Assembly: GCA_963555705.1 (NCBI GenBank)
Contig: OY743180.1
Span: forward strand, 34,442,129-34,506,128
Length of the DNA: 64,000 nucleotides
Source of the DNA: Ligustrum vulgare
Lineage: Eukaryota; Streptophyta; Magnoliopsida; Lamiales; Oleaceae
Reading direction: 5' to 3'
The position numbers and the translations under genes were made by a program. The notes below the pieces were generated by a model. The model searched no databases, was not told the origin of the DNA, and worked only from the letters and a program-made list of their open reading frames with translations. Position 1 is the first letter of the stretch; each line of letters starts with the position of its first letter. Shown in pieces: positions 21,621-32,329 of this stretch.

Positions 21621-22012
21621 TTGTTTACTGTTATTTTCTTTAGAATTAATTAGGCGGTTAGGGTTTTGTTTAGTTCTAGTTTATTTTGGTTATTTTAGTT
21701 ATTTTAGCTATTTTAACTTAATTAGAATTGTATTCAGAGTCAGTTAGCGACTAGGGTTTATTTTGCCTATTTATATGCTTTTCCATTCAATGTAAAAACA
21801 GAAGACTTTTGATGAATAAAATTATTGAGTGTTTTTACTCTCTCTAAATGTGAGGATTTTCCCTTTAAACAATTGAACTTATCAAGGATCTGGACATTCC
21901 TTGTGGCGTTCCCCCTTTCTGGTTCTTATCTCCGCATCGTAACGGGTCTCGGGTTTAATATACCCCTGGTTCTTGCGTCGTGAGGTCGGGATTGCATTGT
22001 TATCGTCCGTAG
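21621..22012 (+). repeat. Plus-strand LTR fragment (right arm of the inverted repeat)
   Basis: LTR 3' half in plus orientation, including the TATA region near 21,770 and the CTCGGGTTTAATATACCCC block. It is cut at about 22,010, where minus-strand gag of E2 begins. It mirrors 20,974-21,336. Confidence 0.85.
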
Positions 22013-22822
22013 TGTTGCCTCCGGGTCTTCCTCTATGTTTGCCCTAATCATGGCAACCTCCATCTCCCTATGGTAATCCTCCACACTTTTATTACCTTGG
22101 GAAAGGGTTTGTAGTTTTTTGTAGAGATCCCGATAGTAATGTCCAGGCACAAATCGTTTTCTCATAAGGGCCTTTAACTCATCCCAAGTTTCAATAGGCC
22201 TCTCCGCATTCCTCCTTTTACTAGTAACCAATTGATCCCACCATACTATAACATAATCAGTAAATTCTACGACTGCCAATTTTACCTTTTTAGCTTCAGA
22301 ATAATTATGACAATCGAAAATTAATTCTACCCTCTTTTCCCATTCAAAATAAACGTCCGGATTACTCTTACCCTGAAACGAGAGAATGGACCTTTTAATT
22401 TTACCAACATGTCCACCGACATCATCCCTACGATCACGCCTATATCCCCTATCACGTCTTTCTCCCCGATCTCGTCTCCTACCAACACTAGTAATAGATA
22501 ATTCACCACTATCCTCATCACTATCAACATCCTTAACACATTCATTCCTAGCTCTAAATTGTGGGTTGAAGTCATACCTTAGTGGTCTCCGTAAATTAGG
22601 GAAATTGCGCAGTTGTTCCTGACGTGGTTGAACATTTCCCGCACCTCGTGTCTCCCCCGGATTATTAGCCCTTTCCACATTCACGCCGGATTGTGGACCA
22701 AATTTTGCTTCCAACTTGGCATCCAACCTCGCCTCCCATTTTACAAACCGTTCCTCCACCATTGCCAGCATTTTGAAATCTTGAAGATCATTTTCCGCCG
22801 ACGAAACTTCCTTCTGTGACAT
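22013..22822 (-). pseudogene. E2 gag, truncated after about 270 residues
   Basis: Open from the ATG at 22,822. The N-terminal 60 residues contain a helix-like LAMVEERF segment shared with the other copies. An Arg/Asp-rich linker (about residues 110-140) follows, then the Ty3/gypsy gag core with FQGKSNPDVYFEWEKRVEL, the WWDQL block and FVPGHYYRDLYKKLQTL. Gag forms the particle and packages RNA. The zinc knuckle seen in E3 is missing because the frame enters foreign LTR sequence after the NIEEDPEAT motif; the remaining 28 codons of the open frame (to 21,926) are translated LTR. E3 has a frameshift in the A-run where this copy is intact. Confidence 0.9.
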
Positions 22823-23421
22823 GGTTAGTAATAAAGGAAAAGAGAAAAATTTAAATAAAGATCCTCACGTGTTTTTATCGCTCGTGTATCACTCAATTTG
22901 GCTTTTTCCCTCTAGTAATCTCACCACTCTGCCTTTTTCCTCTCTATTCCCTTTTTCCCACGTTCTCAAAGAACCCACCAAACTAGTCACGGATTTGGTC
23001 CTTGTGGAATAAACCCCAAAGTGCAAATAAGGAAAGTTGATGGAAAATATTGGAATTAGGAAATTTAAGAAAGAAATTATGGAAACAAGAATTCTATTGC
23101 AAGAAGAAGTTTTATGGAAACAAGAATAAGGAATTTTATGGAAACAAGGATTTGTTGGAAAGATTTGCCCAAGATTATTTTCTTGATTTCTTGTTCAAAT
23201 CAACAACTATCTCTTTTTTTTTTTTGTAATTTTCGGAAATTTTTTTTATTTTTTTTAATATCCTATTCAACAAGAATAATCAAGAACAAGAAAACAGAAA
23301 TTGACAAATCTTGAATTTTCTGGAGAAATTTCAAGAAACAAGAATTGGAATGGGATTTTTTTTTTGAATGATTAATAAAAGAAAAAGAACTGGAATACTA
23401 AATAATTGGATTTAGAGACAA
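22823..23421 (-). other. E2 leader
   Basis: About 600 bp between primer site and gag. It is parallel to the E3 leader (28,345-28,920) and shares its CACAAGGACCAA and GTGGTGAGA phrases. T-rich and A-rich runs are present near 23,215-23,260. No gene. Confidence 0.75.
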
Positions 23422-23433
23422 GCTCTGATACCA
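23422..23433 (-). promoter_or_regulatory. Primer-binding site of E2
   Basis: Minus strand TGGTATCAGAGC, 2 nt from the LTR edge at 23,436. Confidence 0.9.
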
Positions 23434-23855
23434 GATGATGTGATCCGATACGGGGATCACCAAGAACACGCGGAATTAAACGCCGGAAAGCTCTAAAATC
23501 CAAAATAGTAGGCGGTAACAATGCAACCCCGACCTCATGACGCAAGAACTATGGGTATATTAAACCCAAAACCTGTTACGATGCGGAGATAAGAACCACA
23601 AAGGGGGAACGCCACAAAGGTTGTCAAATCCTTTGATAAGTTCAATTTGTTCGACGAGAACACGAAGAAAATATAAGGGAATATCTCACCTTCAATATCA
23701 TTAATCTCAAGAATAAAATTGTCTGTTTTACAATGCTGAATGAAGCCCTATAAATAGGCTAACAAAATAAAACAACCTAAATAAACTAGAATTGTAAATA
23801 AACAAAACAATAAACCAACCGCCTAACATTATCCTAAATTGCGGATCCTATGTTA

Positions 23856-24149
23856 CGGCCGTGACTTATGAGTTTACGGCCGTAAGAATGCTACGGATTA
23901 AAATTAAAAACATATGTTACGGCCGTGACAAATTTATATACGGCCGTAATCGACTTTTTGAATAAAAATATAAAAACTACCAAACTTTATTTACGGCTGT
24001 GAGGATTGGTATTACGGCCGTAAGTCCTCTTCTGCATAATTTGTCTTGATGATGTTAAGGCCGTGAGAACATGGTTCACGGCCGTGATTGCCATTCTGTC
24101 CAAATTTTGCCAACATGATTTTACGACCGTAAAAGTAGGGTTACGGCCG
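23856..24149. repeat. Five palindrome pairs in the E2 LTR
   Basis: Core starts are 23856/23877, 23920/23941, 23994/24015, 24058/24079 and 24124/24144. Within-pair spacing is 21, 21, 21, 21 and 20 bp; pair-to-pair spacing is 64, 74, 64 and 66 bp. Several cores are mutated by single transitions (for example CGGCTG at 23,994 and CGACCG at 24,124). Confidence 0.93.
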
Positions 24150-24393
24150 TGAATTCGATCGATTCTGCCTCAATTTCTTGTTGTTCTTCGATCCAAATGC
24201 ATTGTAATAACGTTGGCTCCTCTTCCACTTTGTTATGCAACATAAATGAGGTCTTTTAACTTGAACACTCATCCATCCACGCTTGCATGAATCCTTCATT
24301 GCCTGCTTGATTCTTTTGGCTCTTTGTCTCGTTATTGGTCCTACGGGCACGTGCAACGGGTCAACGCTCGTCGAACCACTCCGGAACTCATCA
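24141..24393 (-). pseudogene. Pol C-terminal tail encoded inside the E2 LTR
   Basis: From the LTR edge the minus strand reads FDEFRSGSTSVDPLHVPVGP, then ITRQRAKRIKQAM, with the frame open to about 24,141. The DPLHVPVGPITRxRAK phrase is the C-terminus of the gag-pol polyprotein in CRM/Reina-like plant chromoviruses. In a full element this would be the 3' LTR copy, completing pol across the LTR boundary. In this 5' LTR it is not translated as such. Confidence 0.75.
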
Positions 24394-27300
24394 AACAAGC
24401 CATAAGTATTTAAATAAATAAACTACTTCTCTTACGAGCAGCTGGGTTGCAGCCAGTCCAAGTGTCCACATTGAAAAGCATCGCGAAAAGATAAGAATTC
24501 TACGTAAACAGCTTCTGTAATCGTTAATAACAATCATTCTCAAGCAAATCTTAACAAATATTTAAAACAAAATAATAGAAAACAATGCAATAATAAATAT
24601 ATAGCAACATAAGAAGATTAATTTTCATACACTACTCTTACTTCTACTCATGAAAATTTAATAACCGCTCCTACCTATTGTTACTCTTGCCCCTATTCGT
24701 TAAAATTTAGTGTCTACTTCGACTATTACCCGTACTCGTATAATAGTTATTACTCGCCTCACTCCTTCTCAGACTCCTATTATCTCAAGTAATCTACATG
24801 AAATATCCAATAATAGTAAATTCAATATTTAAATCTAAATCGAACTCGACATAATAAACATTTAAATAAAAGAAATACTTCCCTTCTAGGCTACGTTTTT
24901 GGCATATCAAGTGTTTAGTGTCAAAACCACTCGAAAAGACCAGTTTTCTACGAGCACGTCTTCTGCAATCAATACAAATAATTACTGTCAAGCAAATCTT
25001 AAAAAGTATATTAAAGTATACAAAAATAAACTGTGCAATAATAAATATATAGCAATACAAAAACATGAAATTTTAATAACCGCCCTACCTGTTGTTACTC
25101 TTACCCCCTATTGTTAAAATTTGGTGTCTACTTCGACTGTTACTCCAACTATGACTTACCTACTCCTAGAACTACCCGTACTCGTGTAATAGTTATTACT
25201 CACTTCACTCCTACTCCGACTCCTGTTAACTTCAAGTAATCTACATCAAACGCAACATAATTATAAATTCAATATTGAAAACTAAATCGAACTTCTAACT
25301 AAAAGAAATACTTTCCTTAGAAGCAGCTAAGTTGTCTTTATTCCCAATGTATAGAGTCGAAACCATTCCAAAAGACCGGCATTCTACGACCACACCTTCT
25401 GTAATCAATACAAATAATCAATCATTGTCAAGCAAATCTTAAAAAATATTTTAAAAGCATACAAAAATAAACAGTACAATAATAAATCTATTGCAATACA
25501 AAAATATGAAATTTCATAAACTTCTCTTGATCCAAATAAAAAAATTTCAGTAACTGTTCCTTACAATTATTACTCTTAATCCCATATTTGTAAAACTTTA
25601 GTTCTTATTTCCACTTATACTAGTACTGCGACATACCCAGGACCTTCCCCTATCCAAATAAAAGTTATCAACCTCTTCAACTCCTACTCTGACTCCTATT
25701 AACCGAGGAAATCTACTTCTAACATACAATAATGAATTCAAAATTGAAAAAAAAATCTAACAAGCCATAAGTATTTAATTAAATAAATTACTTCTCTTAC
25801 GAGCAGCTGGGTTGCAGCCAGTCTAAGTGTCCATATTGAAAAGCATCCCGAAAAGATAAGAATTCTACGTAAACAACTTCTGTAATCGTTAATAACAATC
25901 ATTCTCAAGCAAATCTTAATAAATATTTAAAACAAAATAATAGAAAACAACGCAATAATAAATATATAGCAACATAAGAAGATTAATTTTCATACACTAC
26001 TCTTACTTCTACTCATGAAATTTTAATAACCGCTCCTACCTATTGTTACTCTTACCCCCTATAAGTTAAAATTTAGTGTCTACTTCGACTATTACCCGTA
26101 CTCGTATAATAGTTATTACTCGTCTCAGTCCTTCTCAGACTCCTATTATCTCAAGTAATCTACATCAAAGATACAATAATAATAAATTAAATATTGAAAT
26201 CTAAATCGAACTCGACATAATAAACATTTAACTAAAAGTAATAATTCCCTAATAAAAGAGGATAGGTTGTCGGCATATCAAATGTGTAGTGTCAAAACCA
26301 CTCCAAAAGACCAGTATTCTACGAGCACGTCTTCTGCAATCAATACAAATAATCACTGTCAAGCAAATCATAAAAAAGATTTTAAAATATACTAAAATAA
26401 ACTGTGCAATAATAAATATATAGCAATACAAAAACATGAAATCTTAATAACCGTCCTACCTATTGTTACTCTTACCTCCATATTCGTTAAAATTTGGTGT
26501 CTACTTCGACTGTTATGACTTACCTACTCCTAGAACTACCCGTACTCGTGTAATAGTTATTAACTTACTTCACTCCTACTCCGACTCCTATTAACTCAAG
26601 TAATCTACATCAAACGCAGAATAATTAGAAATTCAATATTGAAAACTAAATCAAACTTCTAACTAAAAGAAATACTTTCCTTAGAAGCAGCTAAGTTGTC
26701 CATATTCCCAGTGTATACAGTCGAAACCATTCCAAAAGACCAGTATTCTACGACCACACCTTCTGTAATCAATACAAATAATCAATCATTGTCAAGCAAA
26801 CCTTAAATTTTTTTTTTAAAAGTATACAAAAATAAACTGTACAATAATAAATCTATTGCAATACAAAAATATGAAATTTCATAAACTTCACTTGCTCCAA
26901 ATAAAAAAATTTCAGTAACTGTTCCTTACAATTGTTACTCTTAATCCCATATTTGTTAAACTTTAGTTCCTATTTCCACTTATAGTCGTACTGCGACGTA
27001 CCTACCCCAGGACCTTCCCCTATCCAAATAAAAGTCTTCAACTCCTACTCTGACTCCTATTAACTCAAGAAATCCACTTAAAACATACAATAATAATGAA
27101 TTCAAAGTTGAAAATAAAAATCTAACAAGCCATAAGAATTTAAATAAATAAACTACTTCTCTTACGAGCAGTTGGGTTGCAGCCAGTCCAAGTGTCCATG
27201 TTGAAAAGCATCCCGAAAAGATAAGAATTCTACGTAAACAACTTCTGTAATAGTCAGTAACAATCTTTCACAAGTAAATATTAACAAATATTTAAAACAA

Positions 27301-27493
27301 AATAATAGAAAACAACGCAATAATAAATATATAGCAACATAAGAAGATGAATTTTCATACACTACTCTTACTTCTACTCGTGAAATTTTAATAACCGCTC
27401 CTACCTATTGTTACCCTTACCCCTATTCGTTAAAATTTAGTGTCTACTTCGACTATTACATGTACACGTATAATAGTTATTACTCGCCTCAGT
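24394..27493 (+). repeat. Satellite array, diverged edge segment
   Basis: Subunits in order: A from 24,394, B from 24,864, C from 25,297, A from 25,759, B from 26,230, C from 26,661, A from 27,124 (cut by E3 at 27,494). Both complete trimers measure 1,365 bp. The copies differ from each other and from the core array by many substitutions. No gene; the short frames at 24,794-25,117 and 26,249-26,437 are repeat translations. Confidence 0.95.
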
Positions 27494-27626
27494 TGATGAG
27501 TACCTGAGTGGCCCAACGAGTAAGGACCCGTTGCATGTACCAGTGGGACCAATAACGAGGTAGAGGGCTAAGAAGATCAAGCGAACAATGCAGGGGTTTA
27601 TGCAAGCTTGGGTGGATGAATATTGA
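27494..27626 (+). pseudogene. Pol C-terminal tail encoded inside the E3 LTR
   Basis: Reads DEYLSGPTSKDPLHVPVGPI, then TR, a TAG stop where E2 has Gln, then RAKKIKRTM and a final stop at 27,624-27,626. It matches the E2 tail in register from the LTR edge. Confidence 0.75.
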
Positions 27627-27740
27627 AATGCATGGTCAAAGACTCCATTTTCGATGCATGACATTATGGGGAATGCGCCAAAACCGTTACAAGGCATTTG
27701 GGTCAAAGAACAAGAAGAAAAGAATTCAGAAGACAATTTA

Positions 27741-27939
27741 CGGCCGTAAGGTCTGGAGTTACGGCCGTAACTTTGCTATCGCACAGCCGTAACAACCAAT
27801 TCACGGCCGTAAGGAATTAGGCAGTTTTTTATTCAGAAGGTGTCTTACGGCCGTAAGAACCAATGTCACGGCCGTAAGAGTTAAAATCAGTTTTGGACCC
27901 GAGGGTCAATTACGGCCGTAAGGTAGATTTTCACGGCCG
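27741..27939. repeat. Four palindrome pairs in the E3 LTR
   Basis: Core starts are 27741/27762, 27784/27804, 27848/27869 and 27913/27934; the 27784 copy is CAGCCG. Spacing within pairs is 21, 20, 21 and 21 bp; pairs start 43, 64 and 65 bp apart. Confidence 0.95.
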
Positions 27940-28332
27940 TAAAAATGCGCCGCGTCTTATTTTTGGTATTTTGCGGCTAGGGTTATTTTGGACGCGTTTT
28001 TGGACTATATTAGCTTTTCTTTGTCATTGTAAATAAGACAACTTTGATGATTAATGAGATATCTTGAATTAGGTGAGTTTATCCCTATTCTTCTTCGTTC
28101 TTGATTGAACCCCTTGAACTTATCAAAGGATTTGACAACCTTTGTGGCATTCACCCCTTTATGGTTCTTCATTCTGCATCTTAACGGGTCTTAGATTTGA
28201 TACATCCTTGGTTCTTGAGTCGTGTGTGTCGGGTCATATTGTTATCGTCAATTAATCTGGATTTGGAACTTTCCAAGTGTTTAATTCAATTTCCGCGAGA
28301 TCCCGTGATTCCCCTACAAGAATCACATCATT

Positions 28333-28344
28333 TGGTATCAGAGC
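28333..28344 (+). promoter_or_regulatory. Primer-binding site of E3
   Basis: TGGTATCAGAGC, 2 nt after the LTR end at 28,330. Confidence 0.93.
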
Positions 28345-28920
28345 TTGGCTCTAAATCCAGGTTTTGATATAATTCTTGTTTTGTTTCATTTTTTCTTCAT
28401 TAGATTTCATTGTCCTTGAAAATTCTGCACGGTTACAAAATTGGTCTTCGTTTCAATTCTTGTCGTTATTGATTGTTCTTGATTAAAAAAAAAAAAAAGG
28501 TACGAAATTCAGAGAAAAAAAAAGTGATTATTATTGAAGAGCAAGATCAAGAACATCATTCCATAGTCAAGAAGACCTTTCTTGATATCTTTTAATTTTT
28601 CCACATTCATAGTAGTTTTCGTCATCCATCACTACCTTCAAATTCGTTCATTCCAGTTACATCAGTTTCTTGAGTCCAATATTCCATCAAATCTTCCTTT
28701 CGTCTGTTTGTGTCTTGCACCTTGGGTTAATTCCACAAGGACCAAGTCCGTGACTAGTTTGGTGGGTTCGTTGAGAACTTGAGAAAAGGGATAGAGAGGA
28801 AAAAGGCAGAGTGGTGAGATCAATAGAGGGAAAAAGACGAATAGAGTGATACACGAGTGCTAAACACGTGAGGATATATTTTCTTGAAAATTATTTAATT
28901 TTTTCTTTTGATCACTAACC
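28345..28920 (+). other. E3 leader
   Basis: About 575 bp of T-rich leader with A-runs near 28,485-28,500. No gene; the frame at 28,582-28,782 is not conserved in the E2 leader. Confidence 0.75.
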
Positions 28921-30154
28921 ATGTCACAGAAAGACGCATCATCGACAGGGGAGGATAACCAACCGTTCCACTTTCTTGCAATGTTGGAAAAACGATTCGA
29001 GAAGTTGGATGCGAAGTTGGGGGAAATTAAAAACTCTGTGGACACGCATAGTGCAGAAATTGCCCAACTACATAGAGAGCAGCCGCGCACGGCTCCTAAT
29101 ATCCGGAGGCCGCAAAGGTATGACTATAATCCTAGAAATGTAGTTCGGGATGATGATGATGTTGAGATAGGAGATAGTGTTGACGATGATAGTGAAAGCG
29201 TATCAGTGGCTAGCTTGGGTAGGAGAAGAGGTCATGGTGGTCGGCGTGGAAGAGGAAATAGGCGTGAAAATAGGGATGATGATGGGATGGATAGAAGCTT
29301 AGGAAACATTAAAATGTCCATACCAACTTTCCAAGGGAAAAGTGATCCGGATGTGTACTTTGAGTGGGAGAAGAAGGTAGAACTGATTTTTGAATGCCAT
29401 AACTACTCAGAGGAAAAAAAAGGTAAAGTTAGCTATTATAGAGTTTGCAGATTATGCACTCTTGTGGTGGGATCAATTAGTGACGAGTAGGAGGAGGAAC
29501 CATGAAAGACCTATAGTGACCTAGAACGAGTTGAAGGGTTTGATGAGAAAAAGGTTTGTGCCCAACCATTACTATAGGGACTTGTACCAGAAACTCCAAA
29601 CTTTGTCTCAGGGTTCGAAGAGTGTAGAGGAATACCATAAAGAGATGGAGATTACTATGATCCGAACGAATATTGAGGAGGATCCGGAGGCCACAATGGC
29701 CAGGTTTTTGAGTGGATTGAACAGGGACATTGCAAATGTAATAGAACTGCAACATTATGTTGAACTAGAGGAGATGTTGCACATGGCGATGAAGGTGGAG
29801 AGGCAGCTGAAGAGGAAAGGAACTGCGAAATACTCTTCGGGTTCCACTCCTTTGAAACCTACGTGGAGTGGAAATAACAAAAATGAATGAGCTGCTCCAA
29901 AGGGGAAGCCAGAACCACCAAAGGCTCGAGAGGAATCTTCCAATAAAGGCAACCCCGCTTCTAACTCTCAACCTCCTAGAAGTAGGGACATCAAGTGTTT
30001 TAGGTGTATGGGAATCGGACACATTGCATCACAATGCCCGAACAAAAAAATAATGCTTGTGCGAAATGGGGTGGTGGTGTCGGAGGATGAGGTTGAGGAT
30101 GATGATGAGTTTAAGGATATGCCTGCCTTAGAAGAAGCTAGTGATTGTGATGAT
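28921..30154 (+). pseudogene. E3 gag with zinc knuckle, one frameshift and two stops
   Basis: Start ATG at 28,921 (ACCATGTCACAG). The N-terminus has LAMLEKRFEKLDAKL and KNSVDTHSAEIAQ; an Arg/Gly/Asp-rich linker follows; the gag core has FQGKSDPDVYFEWEKKVEL and VPNHYYRDLYQKLQTL. A frameshift lies in the A8 run at 29,414-29,421, where E2 is in frame. A TAG at 29,522 replaces the Trp of the TWxEL motif, and a TGA lies at 29,888. Downstream, in the same frame as the second half, a CCHC zinc knuckle (CFRCMGIGHIASQC, about 29,998-30,039) is intact. A further TGA at 30,155 precedes protease. Gag and pol appear to have been one continuous frame. Confidence 0.9.
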
Positions 30155-30157
30155 TGA

Positions 30158-30754
30158 GATTATGCGGTAGCTCAATCCCTTATTACTAGGCGTGCCCTTA
30201 GTACCGAAATTAAGGTGGAGGAATCGGGTGAGCAAAGGGAAAACATATTCCATACTAAATGCTTTGTTAATAATAAAGTGTGTAGTTTGATCATTGATGG
30301 GGGAAGTTGTACCAACATGGTTAGTACCACTCTTGTTGAGAAATTGTGTTTACCTATTATCAAACACCCTAGGCCTTATAAATTACAATGGCTGAATGAG
30401 TCCGGTGAGATAAAAGTAAATAAGCAGGTGTTAATCAACCTTTCTATCGGGAAATACGAGGATGAGTTAATTTGTGATGTGGTTCCAACGCATGCTGGAC
30501 ACATCCTGTTGGGTCGGCCACGGAAATATGACAGGAGGGTGGTACATGACGGGTACAAAAATAGATACAATTTTACGAAGGATGGGAAAAGCATTAGACT
30601 TATGCCATTAACTCCACAGCAAGTTTATGAGGATCGGCTGAAACTAAAAAGTGAGGAAGAGAAGACAAAGAGAGTTGGGACCCCGATCCCAGAAAAAGGA
30701 GAGCTGAGTGTTCAAAAGAGAGTTGGGACCACGATCCCAGAAAAGGAGAGCTGA
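30158..30754 (+). pseudogene. E3 protease region
   Basis: Same frame as the gag C-terminus. The aspartic-protease active site reads LIIDGGSCTNM (Asp codon at 30,296) rather than the commoner D-T/S-G; the IDGGS form is usual in this plant chromovirus group. A flap-side ILLGRP motif follows near 30,505. The linker to reverse transcriptase contains a 51-bp tandem duplication (30,669 and 30,720; KRVGTPIPEKGEL type). It ends at TGA 30,752-30,754. Confidence 0.85.
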
Positions 30755-31770
30755 GAGAAAAACAGAGAGTTGAGGGTTCCACCTCAGAAAAAAGAGAGGG
30801 AGTGACGAGTGTCAGAAAAGAAAGAGGAGAGAAAACCAAAGTGAGCTTCCTTGCCAAAAAGAGTGATATCAAAAGAGCTGTCCTAGACCAACGACCAATG
30901 GTCTTACTAATGTACAAGGACTCCTTCCTTGCACTAGGTGACACTAACTCTTCCCCCCCATTTAGCTGTGTCTCTTTTACAGGAATTTGATGATGTATTC
31001 CCGGAAGACATACCCAGTGGGCTGCCACCAATTCGGGGCATCGAGCACCAGATTGATCTTGTTCCAGGTGCTGATATTCCAAATAGGCCTGCATATAGGA
31101 GCAATCCGGAAGAAACAAGGGAGCTTCAAAGGCAAGTCGAGGAGTTGTTGAGCAAGGGCTATGTTCGAGAAAGCATGAGCCCGTGTGCTGTGCCGGTCTT
31201 ATTGGTGCCCAAGAAAGATGGAACCTGAAGGATGTGTGTGGATTGTAGAGCTGTCAACAATATCACGGTAAAGTATCGCCATCCTATACCTAGGTTAGAA
31301 GACATGCTTGATGAATTATATGGTTCATGTGTCTTTAGTAAAATTGACCTCAAGAGTGGTTATCACCAAATACACATGAAAGAGGGGGACGAATGGAAAA
31401 CTGCATTCAAGACCAAATACGGACTTTATGAATGGTTAGTTATGCCGTTTGGTCTCACCAATGCACCTAGTACATTCATGAGGTTGATGAACCATGTTTT
31501 ACGAGCTTTCATTGGTAAATTTGTGGTCGTGTATTTTGATGACATTTTAATTTATTGTAAGAATGTAGATGAGCATGTTAGACATTTGAGGTTTGTACTT
31601 GAGGTTTTACGCACTGAAAAATTGTTTGCTAATTTTAAAAAGTGTACTTTTTGCATAGATAAGGTCATATTCCTTGGTTATGTTGTTAGTAAGGATGGTA
31701 TTGAGGTTGACGAGGAAAAAATCCGAGCCGTTAGAGAATGGCCAACACCTAAGAGTGTAACTGAGGTAAG
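30755..31770 (+). pseudogene. E3 reverse transcriptase
   Basis: After two compensating frame changes (about 30,755 and the C-run near 30,952-30,960) the frame reads FDDVFPEDIPSGLPPIRGIE, then the reverse-transcriptase blocks: VPVLLVPKKDG, a TGA at 31,226-31,228 in place of the Trp of the invariant TWRMC motif, [23 protein letters not shown] and the catalytic YFDD (31,532-31,543). The enzyme would copy element RNA into DNA. Apart from the single nonsense codon, 365 codons from 31,232 are open through RNase H. Confidence 0.93.
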
Positions 31771-32329
31771 GAGTTTTCATGGGTTAGCAAGTTTTTATAG
31801 GAGGTTTATGAAAGATTTCAGTACAATAGCCACACCACTCACTGAGGTAATTAAAAAGAGTGTGGGTTTCCATTGGGGGGATGCACAGGAAAACGCCTTT
31901 AAATTGCTTAAAGATAGGCTATGTTCTGCACCAGTCTTAGCTTTACCTAATTTTAACCAGACTTTTGAGATTGAATGCGATGCATCAGGAATAGGGATTG
32001 GAGCTGTTCTTATGCAGGAAAAGAGGCCGATAGATTATTTCAGTGAAAAGCTGAGCAGGGCAGCGTTGAACTATCCAACGTATGATAAGGAGCTTTATGC
32101 TCTTGTCAGGGCATTGGAGACTTGGCAGCATTACCTCTGGCCAAAAGAATTTGTCATCCACACGGATCACGAGTCATTAAAGCACCTCAAGGGGCAAGGT
32201 AAGTTGAACAAAAGACATGCCCGGTGGATGGAGTTTGTGGAGACCTTTCCTTATGTCATTCAATACAAACACGGTAAGGAAAATATAGTTGCAGATGCGT
32301 TGTCAAGGAGGTATGTATGTGCTCCTTAA
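31771..32329 (+). pseudogene. E3 RNase H domain and frameshifted end
   Basis: Continuous with reverse transcriptase. All four expected catalytic acids are present: CDASG (Asp, 31,979), YDKELYA (Glu, 32,090), HTDHESL (Asp, 32,165) and ADALSRR (Asp, 32,294). It degrades the RNA strand during cDNA synthesis. After SRRYV the frame is broken by an apparent TATG tandem duplication (near 32,310) and stops at 32,329; the original reading resumes in another frame toward integrase. Confidence 0.92.

Larger units (their letters stand above)
22013..24393 (-). mobile_element. E2: CRM-like Ty3/gypsy element, minus strand, 3' part lost
   Basis: Minus-strand order: 5' LTR (24,393-23,436), primer site (23,433-23,422), leader, gag (22,822-22,013). 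Its LTR start TGATGAG abuts satellite directly at 24,394. Sequence after gag residue 270 is replaced by the inverted LTR arm, so protease to integrase and the 3' LTR are missing. Confidence 0.88.
23436..24393 (-). repeat. 5' LTR of E2
   Basis: 958 bp; the minus strand begins TGATGAG and ends CACATCA, a TGATG/CATCA terminal inverted repeat. It contains the pol C-terminal coding tail, five palindrome pairs and a CTATTTATAG-type TATA (near 23,750). Confidence 0.88.
27494..28330 (+). repeat. 5' LTR of E3
   Basis: 837 bp, TGATGAG to CACATCA, homologous throughout to the E2 LTR. A TATATTA TATA-like box lies near 28,007. Confidence 0.88.

Noticed and set aside
24141..28330. Pol tail upstream of the 5' LTR as evidence of a circularly permuted or tandem retroelement
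   Set aside because: The segment begins at TGATGAG, shares TGATG/CATCA ends with the LTR, aligns between E2 and E3 and abuts satellite directly. It is part of the LTR.
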